A DNA stretch of 64,000 nt from positions 1,047,870 through 1,111,869 of the forward strand of contig WNKI01000001.1 in the NCBI GenBank assembly GCA_015350385.1, in the 5' to 3' direction. The notes beneath the pieces were generated by a model that made no database searches, was not told the origin of the DNA, and was given only the letters and a program-made list of their open reading frames with translations. The DNA is from Aculops lycopersici. Its lineage: Eukaryota > Arthropoda > Arachnida > Trombidiformes > Eriophyidae. Made by a program: the position numbers and the translations under genes. Positions 33,301-44,800 of this stretch are shown here, in pieces. The number at the start of each line of letters is the position of its first letter. Position 1 is the stretch's first letter.

Positions 33301-34430
33301 TGGTGATGATGCAGACGGAACCGGTGGTTGTGTTGGTGTGGTCTTGGTGAGATTGGAATCAGCTCACCCATTTGCTCAATTGAAGGGTACTCCTCGGGTT
33401 GTGGTGGTGGTAGTAGACGCACGGAGTCGAAATCCATAGGATGACCCACCTTCTTTTTCTCATCGACCTTGTTATTGCCAAACAACTTGTCGACAACACT
33501 CTCAATCACCTCTTTCTCCTCCTTGCTCAGCCCATTGTTGTCCTTACTCTCACTTTCTCTCGACCCTAAATCTTTCTCAGGCGCGGCATTGATGTTAATA
33601 TTGATCTTGTCAATATTGGCTGTTATCAAGGAGCCGCTAGGCGAGGGTTGCTTTTGCTCCTCTTTCCCAGCTGAACTACCAGTCATCTGATTCATTATCT
33701 TCTCAATCATGTTGACGGGATTCAGGCCAGATGAATCATCAGAGGTGTCGATCATCATAATACTTGCACCAACAGGTTGTTGCTTTGGCCTCTGGTGCTT
33801 TTGTTTGCTACCTGTGGCTACCTTGAGTTCGTCCCCGAGTGTCGGGTTGCTCGGCTCTTTGGCCGAGGAGAACCAAGGGCCAGCGAATGGATTCAACAAA
33901 TTGAACATTGATCCTTCTGCCATCATAAGATCCGGATCGGCTACAGGTGACATTTTGATGGATTCTAGCTTGTCCGGTCTACCAAGTCTAAATGATTCAT
34001 CAGCTTGTTGCTCGTCCTTGTGGTGATGATGATGACGGTGATGGCGGCGATCACTATCTCTGTGGCCACCGCTACCCCCGTATTTGTGATTCTGATGGTA
34101 CATTGAATTTTGAACTCGTGCCTGCTCCTGCTCCAACTCAACCAAAGTGTCCAATGTGTTCATGGTCTTGTTCAATGAGGCCAATAGACTTAGGAAGCAG
34201 ATACCTGCAACCACAAGCAGAAACCATAGTGCAGTAGGCAAAATAAGCTTACCTTTTTGAGTTACATGCTGGTAGTAACCGGACATTGAGTTTCGTCTTT
34301 GCGAGGAACCGGAAATTGGTTGCGGCAAGTCCATGGGTTGCTTACCACCTGTCAACGAGGGAACAGCAGAGCCAGCGTACACTCCACCACTTTTCTCCTT
34401 TTCCTGGAACGACTCCTTGGTGTCGGCCAT
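30367..34430 (-). CDS. Single-pass membrane protein of unknown family, three exons
   Basis: I do not recognise the family. Inferred exons are 34430-32384, 32100-31343 and 31038-30367, joining in frame to about 1158 residues. The first intron has a clear GTAAGT donor and CAG acceptor; the second uses a weak GTGAAA donor. Without the second intron the frame ends at 31277. The start is the first ATG (MADTKESF). One hydrophobic segment at about 62-85 (LILPTALWFLLVVAGICFLS) follows a short basic N-terminal part, so a type II orientation is likely, with an NKT glycosylation site just after it. The long remainder is disordered: two His-rich clusters, acidic and Pro/Thr-rich stretches, a Ser/Gly-rich second exon containing a CDC motif, and a Thr-rich third exon ending with an amphipathic LAPFQQFLRKADNFFKGNF. 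It may be a mucin-like or lineage-specific surface protein. Confidence 0.65.
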
Positions 34431-37400
34431 GTTTGTCGTGATTGACACCTTTCAATTTAATGTCTTCAAGTTGATTCTTCGCTTATGACTAGATGGATTT
34501 AAACTAATTTGGATTATCCTGAGGTTATATGCAAACCAGGCGCCTCTTTCTGTTGCTGGTAGGCGATTGGTGTTGTTGCAAAGTTAGTTAGTCGGTTGGT
34601 TTGTCTTATGTCGCAAATAGTCTATGTCGCAATGATTTCCATATATAGATTGGCGCGCCGACATACGAGTCTCGCTTTGTCGTCGCTCTTATTATGACTC
34701 TTTCGTAAAGTTTAGGCTCGTTGAAAAACCACAAAAGAGTGATTCCACGTTTGCCAACTATGATGCCTGTATTGTCGCAGTAAGCAATAGTGAGGTTGCT
34801 AGTGTTTTGAATATGAGTTTGAAATAAATGAGGAGTTCTAGGTATCAGGAGGATGCAAAATATGGGCAGTTGTTGTTTTTGTTGTTCTCCACATTCGACG
34901 GATCAATATGAAACGTTGGATGAGGATGAATACAAATCCGTTGCCTTCTCGCTCATTCGGCTACTAGTGTGTAGCAATCTACCGAGGCGCGAGGCTAACT
35001 GCAAAAAGCGCACATACGCACAATCGCCACAATGATTGGGGTCTCTCATCTAACAAACAAGTGGTTGATGGCCTAGCCAGCCAGAGGCAAGTACCTCGCT
35101 AATGGCTCTTCTCATCGGGGCTTAGTAAAATTGAGTCATAAGCTGGCCAAAGTTTAGTAGTAAATGTCGATTGATCGCTCAGAGGGCAACAAATAATAGT
35201 GCTGGTGGCGTTCAACGATAGCGCCAGTCGCAGAAATAACAGCAGCAGCAGCAACAACAACAACAACAACGACATCAACGGCCGCTTGTTATAAGGATTA
35301 TCGATCGATGGCACCTATTGATAGCAATGAAGTCAATCAACTAGCTCGATAAGGCGAGCTTATCGATATGCGCTTTGCTCGCGCACGATCGACAGTCTTC
35401 AATTTGTATTGCCACTTGTTGCACACTGAGTCCAAGCTTGCCGACGATCCCACTGGCAAGCTCGTCGGAGCGCTCAAACGTTTTTGCTTTTGTTGCTGCC
35501 GCTCGCTATTCAATCCACTAACAGCACTGAAATTAATGCTTATATACACACACGAAACTACTAGAACTTGGGGCTCCGATAACACTACCGCGATAATCGT
35601 CACTTGTTGCTCTAATTTCACGCAAATTATAACATCTTCTTGCTGACTTTGAGTTTACGTTACACGAGGTTCCTTCACTGGTACTAACCTTAACGCTGCT
35701 TCAGTCAGTCGGCGTGCATCCGCTTGAGGGTTGATACAAAGAAGTGATCTAAATAGGTTTGACTCAGAGATTTTTGTAATTTTACTTTCAATTTTGTTCT
35801 CAGTTTCGATCATTGGAAGTCTTGAAAGTTTTTAAAGTGAAGTTTCAGTAAATCTCACCAAGTATACTGCAATTTCCTAGAAATATTGATAGAGGTAGTT
35901 CGAGGAACAAAAGAGGATGTCATTTCAATGTCAGCAGAAGTCGACGGTGACGCCAGTTGATGTGAAGTTGATGTCATCACCACAACTCACTTCACTTCAG
36001 TTGATCTTGTAGCGATAAAAACAACAACAACCACGACAACAATATCAGCCGTCAGTTAGAATAAATGGACTTGACAGAGAGCAAAACGAGATGCGTGAAG
36101 CCGAACTTGATGATGATGGTGGCGAACAATTAGATTCACACCAGCTAAATTTGAGCTGCCTATTTTGGCTTAAACCACTGTCCCTTGTTGCCACAGCGAG
36201 TCAACAAGTGGTCGGTCGATTAGCTACGCACCAACATTGCGAGCTTCTAGTTTTTTGTTGTTGATGCTGTTGTTTGGGTGTTAGTTGTCCGGCCAACTGA
36301 ACTGGGCGCTCCCAGCTGGCAGCTTGACAACTCAGTTGCCACTTCAATGTGATGCAACTAAACAACTCAATTCGCTTTATATGAACTCGACTCGACTTCT
36401 ATCCAGACGACTAGTCGAGTGACTGACTGTGTGGTGCTTATGTGAAAGTAATCGTCCGCTTGATCGTTTAAACAAACAGTTCGGCTCATAACTTGCGACT
36501 TTTTACTAGAAAGTGAGCCGCTAAATTGTTTCCTAGTGACGCGCAACGATGACTCCCGATGAGAATCTTTTGATACCCACCTGTCTTTTCTATACGGAAT
36601 TGTGAATCAATAAGCGCCATCTAGTTTGTATAAAACTATAGCTAAAAAAGTGGATGATACTAAATGATGGATATTGTTGTATTGTCTTGTCGAACTAGCT
36701 TATGTGCAAATAACATTGAATTCAATGTTAACTTAACTTGACTTTGTATTGATGGCAACTTTATAGGGCTATGGACATGGGCTGAGTGAATCCAACTAGA
36801 AGTTTGACTGCGGCACGTGCAAGCGATTTCATGCCCGATCTTAAGGCACTGTTTGGTCGAGATTTAAGCGAGTTCGTGGTGAACATTGGAATTGAACGTT
36901 CGCCAGTCAAGATCCATCTTCTTGCTGCCGATCAAGTCAGCAACTGTAGATTCACAAATTGCAAAGTGCGAGCCAACGCGCTTACAATGTGAGCTGCTCG
37001 GGGAGGTAAAACGGGTGAGGCGTATATGCGATATCAATTGATAGGCAGGGATGAGGGATGAAAAAATTGTGCAAATTTGTTGCGAGGATCTGAGTTGAAG
37101 TTTCCATACAGTTTGGTTAGGTGCACTCTCCGCAGCACCCCAAGCGGCAAATTCGCTATTAAATCAGCGGCAGAGGCCGGGCGTGGGTTTTTGTTGCCCG
37201 AATGACCAAAAGGCCGAACCGAGAAACAAGTCCCGTGCATCACCAAAACGTTAGTTATGCCCGGTTGCCGCTCGGACGCAGGAGGGGGCGTGAACTCCAT
37301 GCACCGAAATCCGGAGAATGGGCCGTGAGCTGGAAAAACCCGTTTTTCCCCTTCGATGGCGCCCGTTCCCCGAACACACTGTAGAAGTAGACGAGACTTG

Positions 37401-38277
37401 GCGATGTCAAGACATGACCAATGGGGGGGGGGGAGCGCTACAAAGTTGCAAAATCGCAGCAACTTTGTTTCCCTGTCACTCGTTGGGATCTTGGAAAGAA
37501 GTTGTTTTTCTGCTCGTTGGCGCCTCTCCATCATCTTCTACTATCACTCGCCACAAGCAAATCTGAATTCACAAATTTGACTGCATTTGTCATGATGTGA
37601 ATTTAGCTGCTGAACTGCTGTTGCACGGGTAAAATTGGCTCCCGCAAAATCGCAGACCAGAGAGCAGAAAAAGAGGGAGTGAGAGAGCGAACTCATTCAG
37701 CGGTCAGTAACACACCGAGTGAAAAATTCGCCGACTCGCGAAAAAAGAGGCGACAACTAACTAGCATGCAAAGTGAAGTCATCTTGGAGTGAGAGTGAAA
37801 AAACGAGATTGGACGCCACCGCTGGTGGCCCGCCAGTATCCGTTCAACACGCTCAACTAGCGGACAAGACGATCGACGGCTCGCACACAACAGTCCTCTA
37901 ATCTAAAGTTGCAAAGTGGAGCCACTGACGAAAAGGAGGCGCTAGACGACTCTTGTTGACAGCATCGACATTGCGACACACTAGCAGCAGAGAGCGAACC
38001 AGAAAACGCGACCTCGACGAACGGAGCGAATTTTTTCCCGAGAAGCGAGCGCATCCAAGAATTCGCTACAATCATTCCTTCGTCCGAGTGACTAGATACA
38101 ACAACCAAATTAAGAGTAAAGAATAATTCTATAGATCCCGTCCAGAGAAGATAATTTGACTACACGACAAGAATAACAGTGAGACAAGGATAAAACTTTT
38201 TGAAAGTATCATCAGCTTATCAGAAGAGAAAAAACAAACAAACTAACTAACTAACTAACAGTATAAATCACTACACA
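34431..38277. other. 3.8-kb region, mostly without genes
   Basis: This separates the divergent membrane-protein gene (-) and Tudor-PHD gene (+). One small Cys-rich ORF at 34862-35035 is listed separately. A segment at about 37034-37434 differs in composition from its surroundings and ends in an 11-G run (37423-37433); it may be a repeat fragment. ACTA tandem repeats at about 38238-38260 lie just before the Tudor-PHD start. The rest shows nothing I can name. Confidence 0.5.
34862..35035 (+). CDS. Possible small Cys-rich, acylated N-terminus ORF
   Basis: From the second ATG this reads MGSCCFCCSPHSTDQYETLD and on for 57 residues. Gly2 followed by Cys pairs is the pattern of N-myristoylated, palmitoylated membrane-anchored proteins, followed here by an acidic DEDEY segment. 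After about residue 25 the sequence looks ordinary, so this may be only a first exon, though no clear donor site was found. It could also be chance. I recognise no family. Confidence 0.2.
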   Translation: MGSCCFCCSPHSTDQYETLDEDEYKSVAFSLIRLLVCSNLPRREANCKKRTYAQSPQ

Positions 38278-39414
38278 ATGCCAGCATCACGTAAACATCT
38301 TTCCAACCTCAAGGCGTTGGGCGCTGGATTGGAACATATTCTCGCCGAGTGGGAGGACAAAAATTACTACAAAGTCGAGGAAGTGTTCGAAGTGACCAAA
38401 TCCAAGTGTCGCTGTAAGTTCGAGGACGACACTGTCTACTGGATCAAGTCCGACAAGATGCACTTGAGCTTGGACTCAACCCTGTTGCCCGAAGAGGTTC
38501 CAATTGTCTGCGCAATTTGCGACGACGAGACAAGTGAGGAGCCCAATGAGATTATTGTTTGTGACCAGTGCAACCAGGGCTATCACCTCCTATGCCACCG
38601 ACCACAGGTGTCACGCGAGGAGGCCAAGATCGACGACGAGACTGCCGAATGGTGCTGCGCTACTTGTGCCTACATCGCGTTGAAACATAAACAAGAGATG
38701 GCCTCGGAGCGCGCCAAGACTCCTGGCAAGCAGACTCAAGCTAAGAAGAGACTGTCCAGGGCTCAAACACCCAAGGTCAAGATTCCACAGCCGAGGGTAC
38801 GAAGGAGTCTTGGATCGAAGGAACCATTCAAAACGGTCGATGATGAGGAAGGGACAGATTGCGAGGACAACGATAAGGGTGAAAAAAACGAAGAGATAAA
38901 AGAGGAGGAACAAAAACCGGTGGAGAAGCGAGCTCAAAGACAAAGGATGGCGGCTAAGAGTGTCAAGCAACCGGAGGACGAGGATATGAAAGTGGACAGT
39001 ACAAATGACGAGAACAAGCCCATCAGCGACCAGGAGGCCAGCGAAGGGGACCAGGATGAGGAGGAAGAGAAACCGATCGATGAGTTACTCGAGGATCCTA
39101 AGTCGAAGAAGAGGTCGGTGAAGAAGGAGCCCGTTAAGAGACAAGCATCTGGCGAGGAGTCGCGCGAGTCACCCGTTAAGCTATCAAAGGGTCAAGATTT
39201 AGTCCAGTCCAGTAGGGAGACCCCGGTTAAGACTGTGCTAGGACCGAAAGCCAAGTCTACCAAAGCAAAAAATCGCAAAGTAGAGAGAGTGCCCAGCCCA
39301 GTGGTCAAGGCTGCCTTGGCTATCGAAAACGCGGATACAGAGTGTATGGATACGGAAGCATTTGTTAATTTACTTGAGCCAAAAACAATCAATACACAAG
39401 TCATTGCTCAATGA
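38278..39414 (+). CDS. Tudor-PHD protein of Polycomb-like (PHF1/MTF2) type, short
   Basis: Residues about 20-62 form a Tudor domain (ILAEWEDKNYYKVEEVFEV and CKFEDDTVYWIKSDKMHLS). It is followed directly by a PHD finger (78-130: C78, C81, C95, C98, H103, C106, C127, C130). The Tudor-then-PHD order, with a short linker containing LLPEEVP, is that of Polycomb-like proteins, which bring PRC2 to chromatin. The remaining 240 residues are charged and disordered. The second PHD finger, winged-helix region and C-terminal chromo-like domain of full PCL proteins are absent (378 residues against about 560-1040), so this may be a shortened paralogue or a different Tudor-PHD reader. No intron is needed. 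Its stop codon overlaps the end of UGP on the opposite strand by 7 bp. Confidence 0.7.
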   Translation: MPASRKHLSNLKALGAGLEHILAEWEDKNYYKVEEVFEVTKSKCRCKFEDDTVYWIKSDKMHLSLDSTLLPEEVPIVCAICDDETSEEPNEIIVCDQCNQGYHLLCHRPQVSREEAKIDDETAEWCCATCAYIALKHKQEMASERAKTPGKQTQAKKRLSRAQTPKVKIPQPRVRRSLGSKEPFKTVDDEEGTDCEDNDKGEKNEEIKEEEQKPVEKRAQRQRMAAKSVKQPEDEDMKVDSTNDENKPISDQEASEGDQDEEEEKPIDELLEDPKSKKRSVKKEPVKRQASGEESRESPVKLSKGQDLVQSSRETPVKTVLGPKAKSTKAKNRKVERVPSPVVKAALAIENADTECMDTEAFVNLLEPKTINTQVIAQ

Positions 39415-40730
39415 TCCAAGATGCGCAAGTTACCCGAGACGATCTTGTTCTCCAATATACTTCCCGACGGAATATCGATACGATCTCCATGGTTGGCAAT
39501 GACAATCACGGTTCCTCTCAGCGAGACATTCTTTCCGAAAGTAACATCGCCCGAGACAGTCAAGTGATTGAGCTCCAAGACATCGGGAATACTTGCAAAG
39601 CGCGACATAAATTCGCGAACTTTCGCAAAGTGCTCATCACCAAGCTTCACTAGTGGCACTGTGGGAAAGGCACGATTTGGACTCATGGTCAAAACTCCAT
39701 TTTCCAATGTGTACAAATTCGACTTAATCAATAATAAATCTGAGGTTTTCTTCACAGGTAAGAAGCGGCTCCTTGGCACATTGATTCCCAGAGCTCTATC
39801 GAAAAACTTCATTGCTGCACCGGCTGCCGTCTCAAGTTGGATAATATCAACACCCGAATCCAAGTGCTTGGGGTTGACTATAATGTCCAAATTCAACATT
39901 TTAGCCTCAACTAATTTCTCGATGTACTTCAAGTTCATCCACAAGTTGTTTGTGTTAAAAATCTTGAACTTCTTCACACTCTTGAACTCGTCAACATGTT
40001 CCTTTGGAACCTGCGCAATCTCCAATAACATCAAGTGATCATCATATTTGACCAATGTTCCTCCCTTAACGTCGGCCATGGTTTTGTCCGTGACCTCCAT
40101 AACAAAAGTAGGTGCATTTTCACCTTTCGAGACTAGCTCGTGTAGAATCTTGAGATCAGCGCTAGCGCCTAAGTTATCAATGTTAGAGACAAAACAATAA
40201 TCCTTTTTCTCTTCAATAAATTGTTTCAACAGTCCCGAGTTGTAGAATGACTCGTAGAAATCTCCGTGTCCAGGTGGGTAAAATTCACCTGGTTCTGGCA
40301 TGAGAGTTTCCTTGTTGATCCTTGGAAACTTGCTTTGGAGGAAAGTGAAAATCTTACACTTACGCCCCTCATACTTTTTGATAAGCTTAAGGGTATCCTC
40401 ATGAGTATTAAAACTGTTCATCAGAACCAATGGCACATCACAACCATACATTTGGTTCAACTTTTCCACCTGCTTCACCGTGAGATCGAGGAAGGTTAAA
40501 TCGTTTCTAACCTGTATCACTGACTTTGGTCCAGTGCAACCCATGCTAGTACCCAAACCTCCATTTAGCTTAACAATGATTAGCTTGCTGAGCATCTCAG
40601 TCACGTTGGTTGGTGTGCTTAGGTCATGGTAGTTGATGACTTCATTCTCCTTGGGAGGGGTAAGATTGTCCCAGTCGATGGGCGGCTTATCGCGGGTGTC
40701 CAAAAACCTTTGGAAAAGAGGCTGGAACAT
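39408..40730 (-). CDS. UGP2: UTP-glucose-1-phosphate uridylyltransferase
   Basis: The 440-residue protein matches animal UGPase over its whole catalytic length. It has the nucleotide-binding loop VKLNGGLGTSMG (53-64), GPKSVIQVRNDLTFLDLTV, VLMNSFNTHEDT, YPPGHGDFYESFYNSGLL, VSNIDNLGAS, KGGTL, the catalytic-lysine region SRFLPVKKTSDLL (K327), and the C-terminal left-handed beta-helix ending ENKIVSGNLRILDH. It makes UDP-glucose from UTP and glucose-1-phosphate for glycogen, chitin and glycosylation pathways. The N-terminus is about 60 residues shorter than human UGP2. The chosen ATG is the first after an in-frame stop upstream, so the short form seems real unless an upstream exon exists. A loop before YPPGHGD is also about 15 residues shorter than in human. 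Intronless. Confidence 0.96.
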   Translation of the reverse strand: MFQPLFQRFLDTRDKPPIDWDNLTPPKENEVINYHDLSTPTNVTEMLSKLIIVKLNGGLGTSMGCTGPKSVIQVRNDLTFLDLTVKQVEKLNQMYGCDVPLVLMNSFNTHEDTLKLIKKYEGRKCKIFTFLQSKFPRINKETLMPEPGEFYPPGHGDFYESFYNSGLLKQFIEEKKDYCFVSNIDNLGASADLKILHELVSKGENAPTFVMEVTDKTMADVKGGTLVKYDDHLMLLEIAQVPKEHVDEFKSVKKFKIFNTNNLWMNLKYIEKLVEAKMLNLDIIVNPKHLDSGVDIIQLETAAGAAMKFFDRALGINVPRSRFLPVKKTSDLLLIKSNLYTLENGVLTMSPNRAFPTVPLVKLGDEHFAKVREFMSRFASIPDVLELNHLTVSGDVTFGKNVSLRGTVIVIANHGDRIDIPSGSILENKIVSGNLRILDH

Positions 40731-41806
40731 TTTGCTTTGTAATCTGTGCTTGTTGTTATTGTTGAGGTTGAAAGTGTTGATAAGTTTGACTAGGTGCTTG
40801 ATGCTGATACTTTTGATGATTAGTTATATTACAAAATATATTTTAGTTGATGTAATTTGATGATGGCTAAGTGTAGATTGAAACTGGAGTAGTTCACAAC
40901 GAAGTGGCCGACACCGCCGGGTTTCGAGTTAATCTTCTCCCTTCGAGACTAGAGGACGAGGGGGATAGATCTGGCGCAGATAGTGGCAAGTTAGCTAGTT
41001 GCTAGCCGGGAAAAAAAGACACCATCACCAAGACCGACACATACGAGCACGCAATTACGGACGCTGAAGTTACGCGAGCATCAGATTGGCTCGGTGTTTT
41101 GGTCTTTTGGCCACAAAGTATGCGAGAGGCTCAAGTTCATACTAGCACACAAGCCGCTGGCCAATCTATCGGCTCATTCGCTAGCTCGCTCGATGGTGAT
41201 TCCACTGACGCATCGTTGCACTGCAGCAGCAGCAACAGGCTGCTGCTGCAGTAACTCGCCTCTCCGAGCTACCGCATTCACCACAGAGGTGTTTGTGTCT
41301 GCCACATAATCTAGTGAGCGAATTCAGTGTTACTCTTTTTGAAGAGGGCCTGTAGATGTCCGTGTGCGTACCATGTATCAAGCGCTGAGGGCTGGGTTCG
41401 CGCTGTTGCAGCAACAGCCTGTTGCTGCTGCTGCTGCAGCAGCCTGCAGCGTAGTGGTGCTAGCCTGTGAGGGATGAATTTGAGCCTTTTGCACACATTG
41501 GCAATGCCTCTGCTGCTGCTGCCACTTCTGAAGCTTCTGCCGCTGACACCGTAGCTGCCATTGCCTCTGGCAGCCTGTAGCTTCTGCTCTGATCCTCTTG
41601 TGGTTGTGGCAATGGTGGTTGCTGCTGGACGCTCCAAGTTGCGGTATTAGCAAACATCAATCCACATTCATCTTTGCATCGGCATCATTATTTATTACCA
41701 TTACTATTATCATCATTATTATCACAATCATCAAATCACTAGTACCACAGCAAACTATTGTATACTTAATCAATTTATATCATCAATTTAATAGCCAGGC
41801 AGCAAG
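40731..41806. other. Divergent region between UGP and myosin II
   Basis: Promoters of UGP (-) and myosin II (+) are expected here. The part from about 41215 to 41660 is rich in CAG/CTG and CAACAG words arranged as inverted repeats and creates Gln/Ala/Leu-rich frames on both strands. An AT-rich (ATT/ATC) stretch at 41690-41790 lies just before the myosin start. Confidence 0.55.
41220..41252. repeat. Perfect 14-bp CAG/CTG hairpin
   Basis: The arm ACTGCAGCAGCAGC, the loop AACAG and the exact reverse complement. Part of it (41224-41241) is also inverted 18 of 18 bases against 41416-41433, so the region holds nested inverted repeats. Confidence 0.88.
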
Positions 41807-44800
41807 ATGCCTGAGCCAATGAAATATTTAGTGGTTGACAAGAATGTTGTCAATGATCCCAGCCAACAGGCCGAGTTTGCGGCCAAGAGGTTGGTTTGGG
41901 TTCCACACGAATCAAATGGATTCGCGGCCGCAAGTATCAAGTCGGAGAGGAACGATGAATATGAAGTTGAAATCTTGGAAACTAGCAAGAGGATGTACAT
42001 CAACAAGGACGATGTCCAGAAGATGAACCCGCCCAAGTTTAACAAAGTGGAGGATATGGCCGAACTGACTTGCTTAAATGAGGCGTCAGTGTTACACAAT
42101 CTCAAGGACCGTTACTACAGTGGCCTCATTTACACTTACTCAGGTTTGTTTTGTGTCGTCGTCAATCCATATAGAAGGTTGCCGGTTTACACGGATAAAG
42201 TTATCGAGTTGTACAAGGGTAAGAAGCGTCATGAGGTCCCACCGCACATATTTGCCATTACTGAGAGTGCCTACAGGTCAATGTTACAGGATCGCGAGGA
42301 TCAATCTATCTTGTGTACAGGTGAATCGGGTGCTGGTAAGACGGAGAACACGAAGAAAGTTATCCAGTACTTGGCCTACGTCGCCTCTTCCAAGCCACGC
42401 CCTGCAAATACCCAAACCTCAACGCCTAGCTCGTCCGTCAACTCTATCCCAAATTTGATTGCTGGCGAGCATCAGCCAACCAATGGTCACCAGGTCGAGG
42501 CCGCAGGAGGCGATATCGCGAAGAACGATAACAGTATAGATAGTAAACTCCAAAAACAAGTACTTAACAATAATAGCATTCACATTGAAGACCCACCAAA
42601 CAACCACCAGAGCAACAGCAACAGCAAAGAAGGCTACGATCTATATCTACACTCTGGCGAGCTCGAGCAACAGTTGCTTCAAGCTAATCCAATATTAGAA
42701 GCATTTGGTAATGCCAAGACAGTCAAGAATGACAACTCGTCGCGTTTTGGTAAATTTATTCGCCTCAATTTTGATGCCTCTGGTTACATTGCGGGCGCAA
42801 ACATTGAGACTTATTTATTAGAAAAGTCGAGAACCATCAGACAAGCACAAGATGAACGATCCTTCCATATATTCTACCAATTCTTGAACGGCGCCTCGTC
42901 AGAGGAGCGTCAAGAGTTCTTATTGGAGGATGTTAGAAATTACACCTTCCTTACTCATGGCCATGTTCCAGTTCCAGGGGTTGATGATAGTCAGGAATTT
43001 AAGCATACGGTTAAAGCAATGGGAATCATGGGCTTAAACAAGGAGGAGCTAAGTGCCATTTTTAGAGTTGTTTCAGCAGTTATGTTATTTGGTAATATGA
43101 AGTTTAAACAGGAACGTAATTCCGACCAGGCAACTCTACCTGACAACACAGTCGCCCAGAAGATAAGCCACCTTTTGGGTTTAAGCGTCACAGCAATGAC
43201 AAAAGCATTCCTAACGCCTCGTATAAAGGTTGGTCGTAGTCATGTGGACAGAACCCAAACCAAAGAGCAGGTTGAGAGTGCTGTTGAGGCCATTGGAAAG
43301 GCTTGTTACGAACGAATGTTTAAGTGGCTTGTAGCCAGAATCAACAAGTCGCTGGACAGAACCCGTCGCCAAGGTGCCTCATTCATTGGCATCCTCGATA
43401 TTGCTGGTTTCGAGATTTTTGACATGAACTCATTCGAGCAACTATGCATCAATTACACTAACGAGAAGCTACAACAATTGTTCAACCACACCATGTTTGT
43501 TTTGGAGCAAGAGGAATACCAACGCGAGGGCATCGAGTGGAAGTTCATCGACTTCAGTCTCGACCTGCAGCCAACTATTGATCTTATCGAAAAACCGATG
43601 GGTATTCTAGCTCTGCTAGACGAAGAGTGTTGGTTCCCTAAAGCAACCGATAAGACCTTCGTCGAGAAGTTGGTTGCCTCCCACTTGTCGCATCCCAAGT
43701 TTATCAAGTCCGACTTTAAGTCAACAGCTGATTTTAGTATCACTCACTATGCCGGTAAGGTAGACTACAGTGCCAACCAATGGCTAACAAAGAACATGGA
43801 CCCTCTCAATGAAGACATCGTTCAATTCTTGCAAAACTCCAGCGATCCATTCGTGAACCAGATCTGGAAGGATGCCGAGATTGTTGGCTTGGGTGCTACC
43901 TCACTCAATGACTCTGCTCAGGCTCCATATGGTGGAATGAGAACCCGAAAGGGTATGTTTAGAACTGTGAGTCAACTGTACAAGGATCAATTGGCTAGAT
44001 TGATGGGTACACTGAGAAACACCAACCCCAACTTCGTGAGATGTATTATACCAAATCATGAGAAGCGAGCTGGCAAGATTTGTGCACCACTAGTATTAGA
44101 CCAATTGCGTTGCAACGGTGTCCTTGAAGGTATTAGAATCTGTCGTCAAGGTTTCCCTAATCGTGTTCCCTTCCAAGAGTACAGGCAACGTTACGAACTA
44201 CTTACACCCAATGCCATTCCCAAAGGATTCATGGACGGCAAGCTAGCTTGCGAGCGCATGATCAAAGCCCTGGAGTTGGAGCCAAACTTGTATCGTATTG
44301 GTCAGAGCAAGATCTTCTTCCGTGCTGGCGTCCTGGCTCATCTCGAAGAGGAGCGAGACATAAAGATTTCCGATTTGATTGTCAACTTCCAAGCGTTCTG
44401 TCGTGGACTCTTGGCTCGTCGAAACTACCAGAAGCGCCTGCAACAACTGAATGCCATCCGTATTATTCAACGTAATTGTGCCGCCTACTTGAAGTTGCGC
44501 AACTGGTCATGGTGGCGATTGTACACTAAGGTGAAGCCTCTATTGCCTGTGGCCGACATTGATCGTCAGATTATGGCCAAGGACGATGAACTTCGCACGA
44601 TACGCGAGAAGCTCGAGCGTTCCGAGGTTGAGATCAAGGATCTCGAGAAGAAGTTGGTCCAGATACTCGACGAGAAGAATACTATCGTTGAACAACTCAA
44701 TCAGGAGACAGAATTATGCGCTGAAACCGAGGATGCTCGTGTTAGGTTGGCCCACAAGAAGGCTGAACTGGAGGATTGTGTTCGTGATTTGGAGGCTCGA

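Noticed and set aside
41311..41653. Minus-strand frames with poly-Gln and poly-Ala upstream of myosin II
   Set aside because: Three frames overlap in the same CAG/CTG repeat region, which explains all of them.
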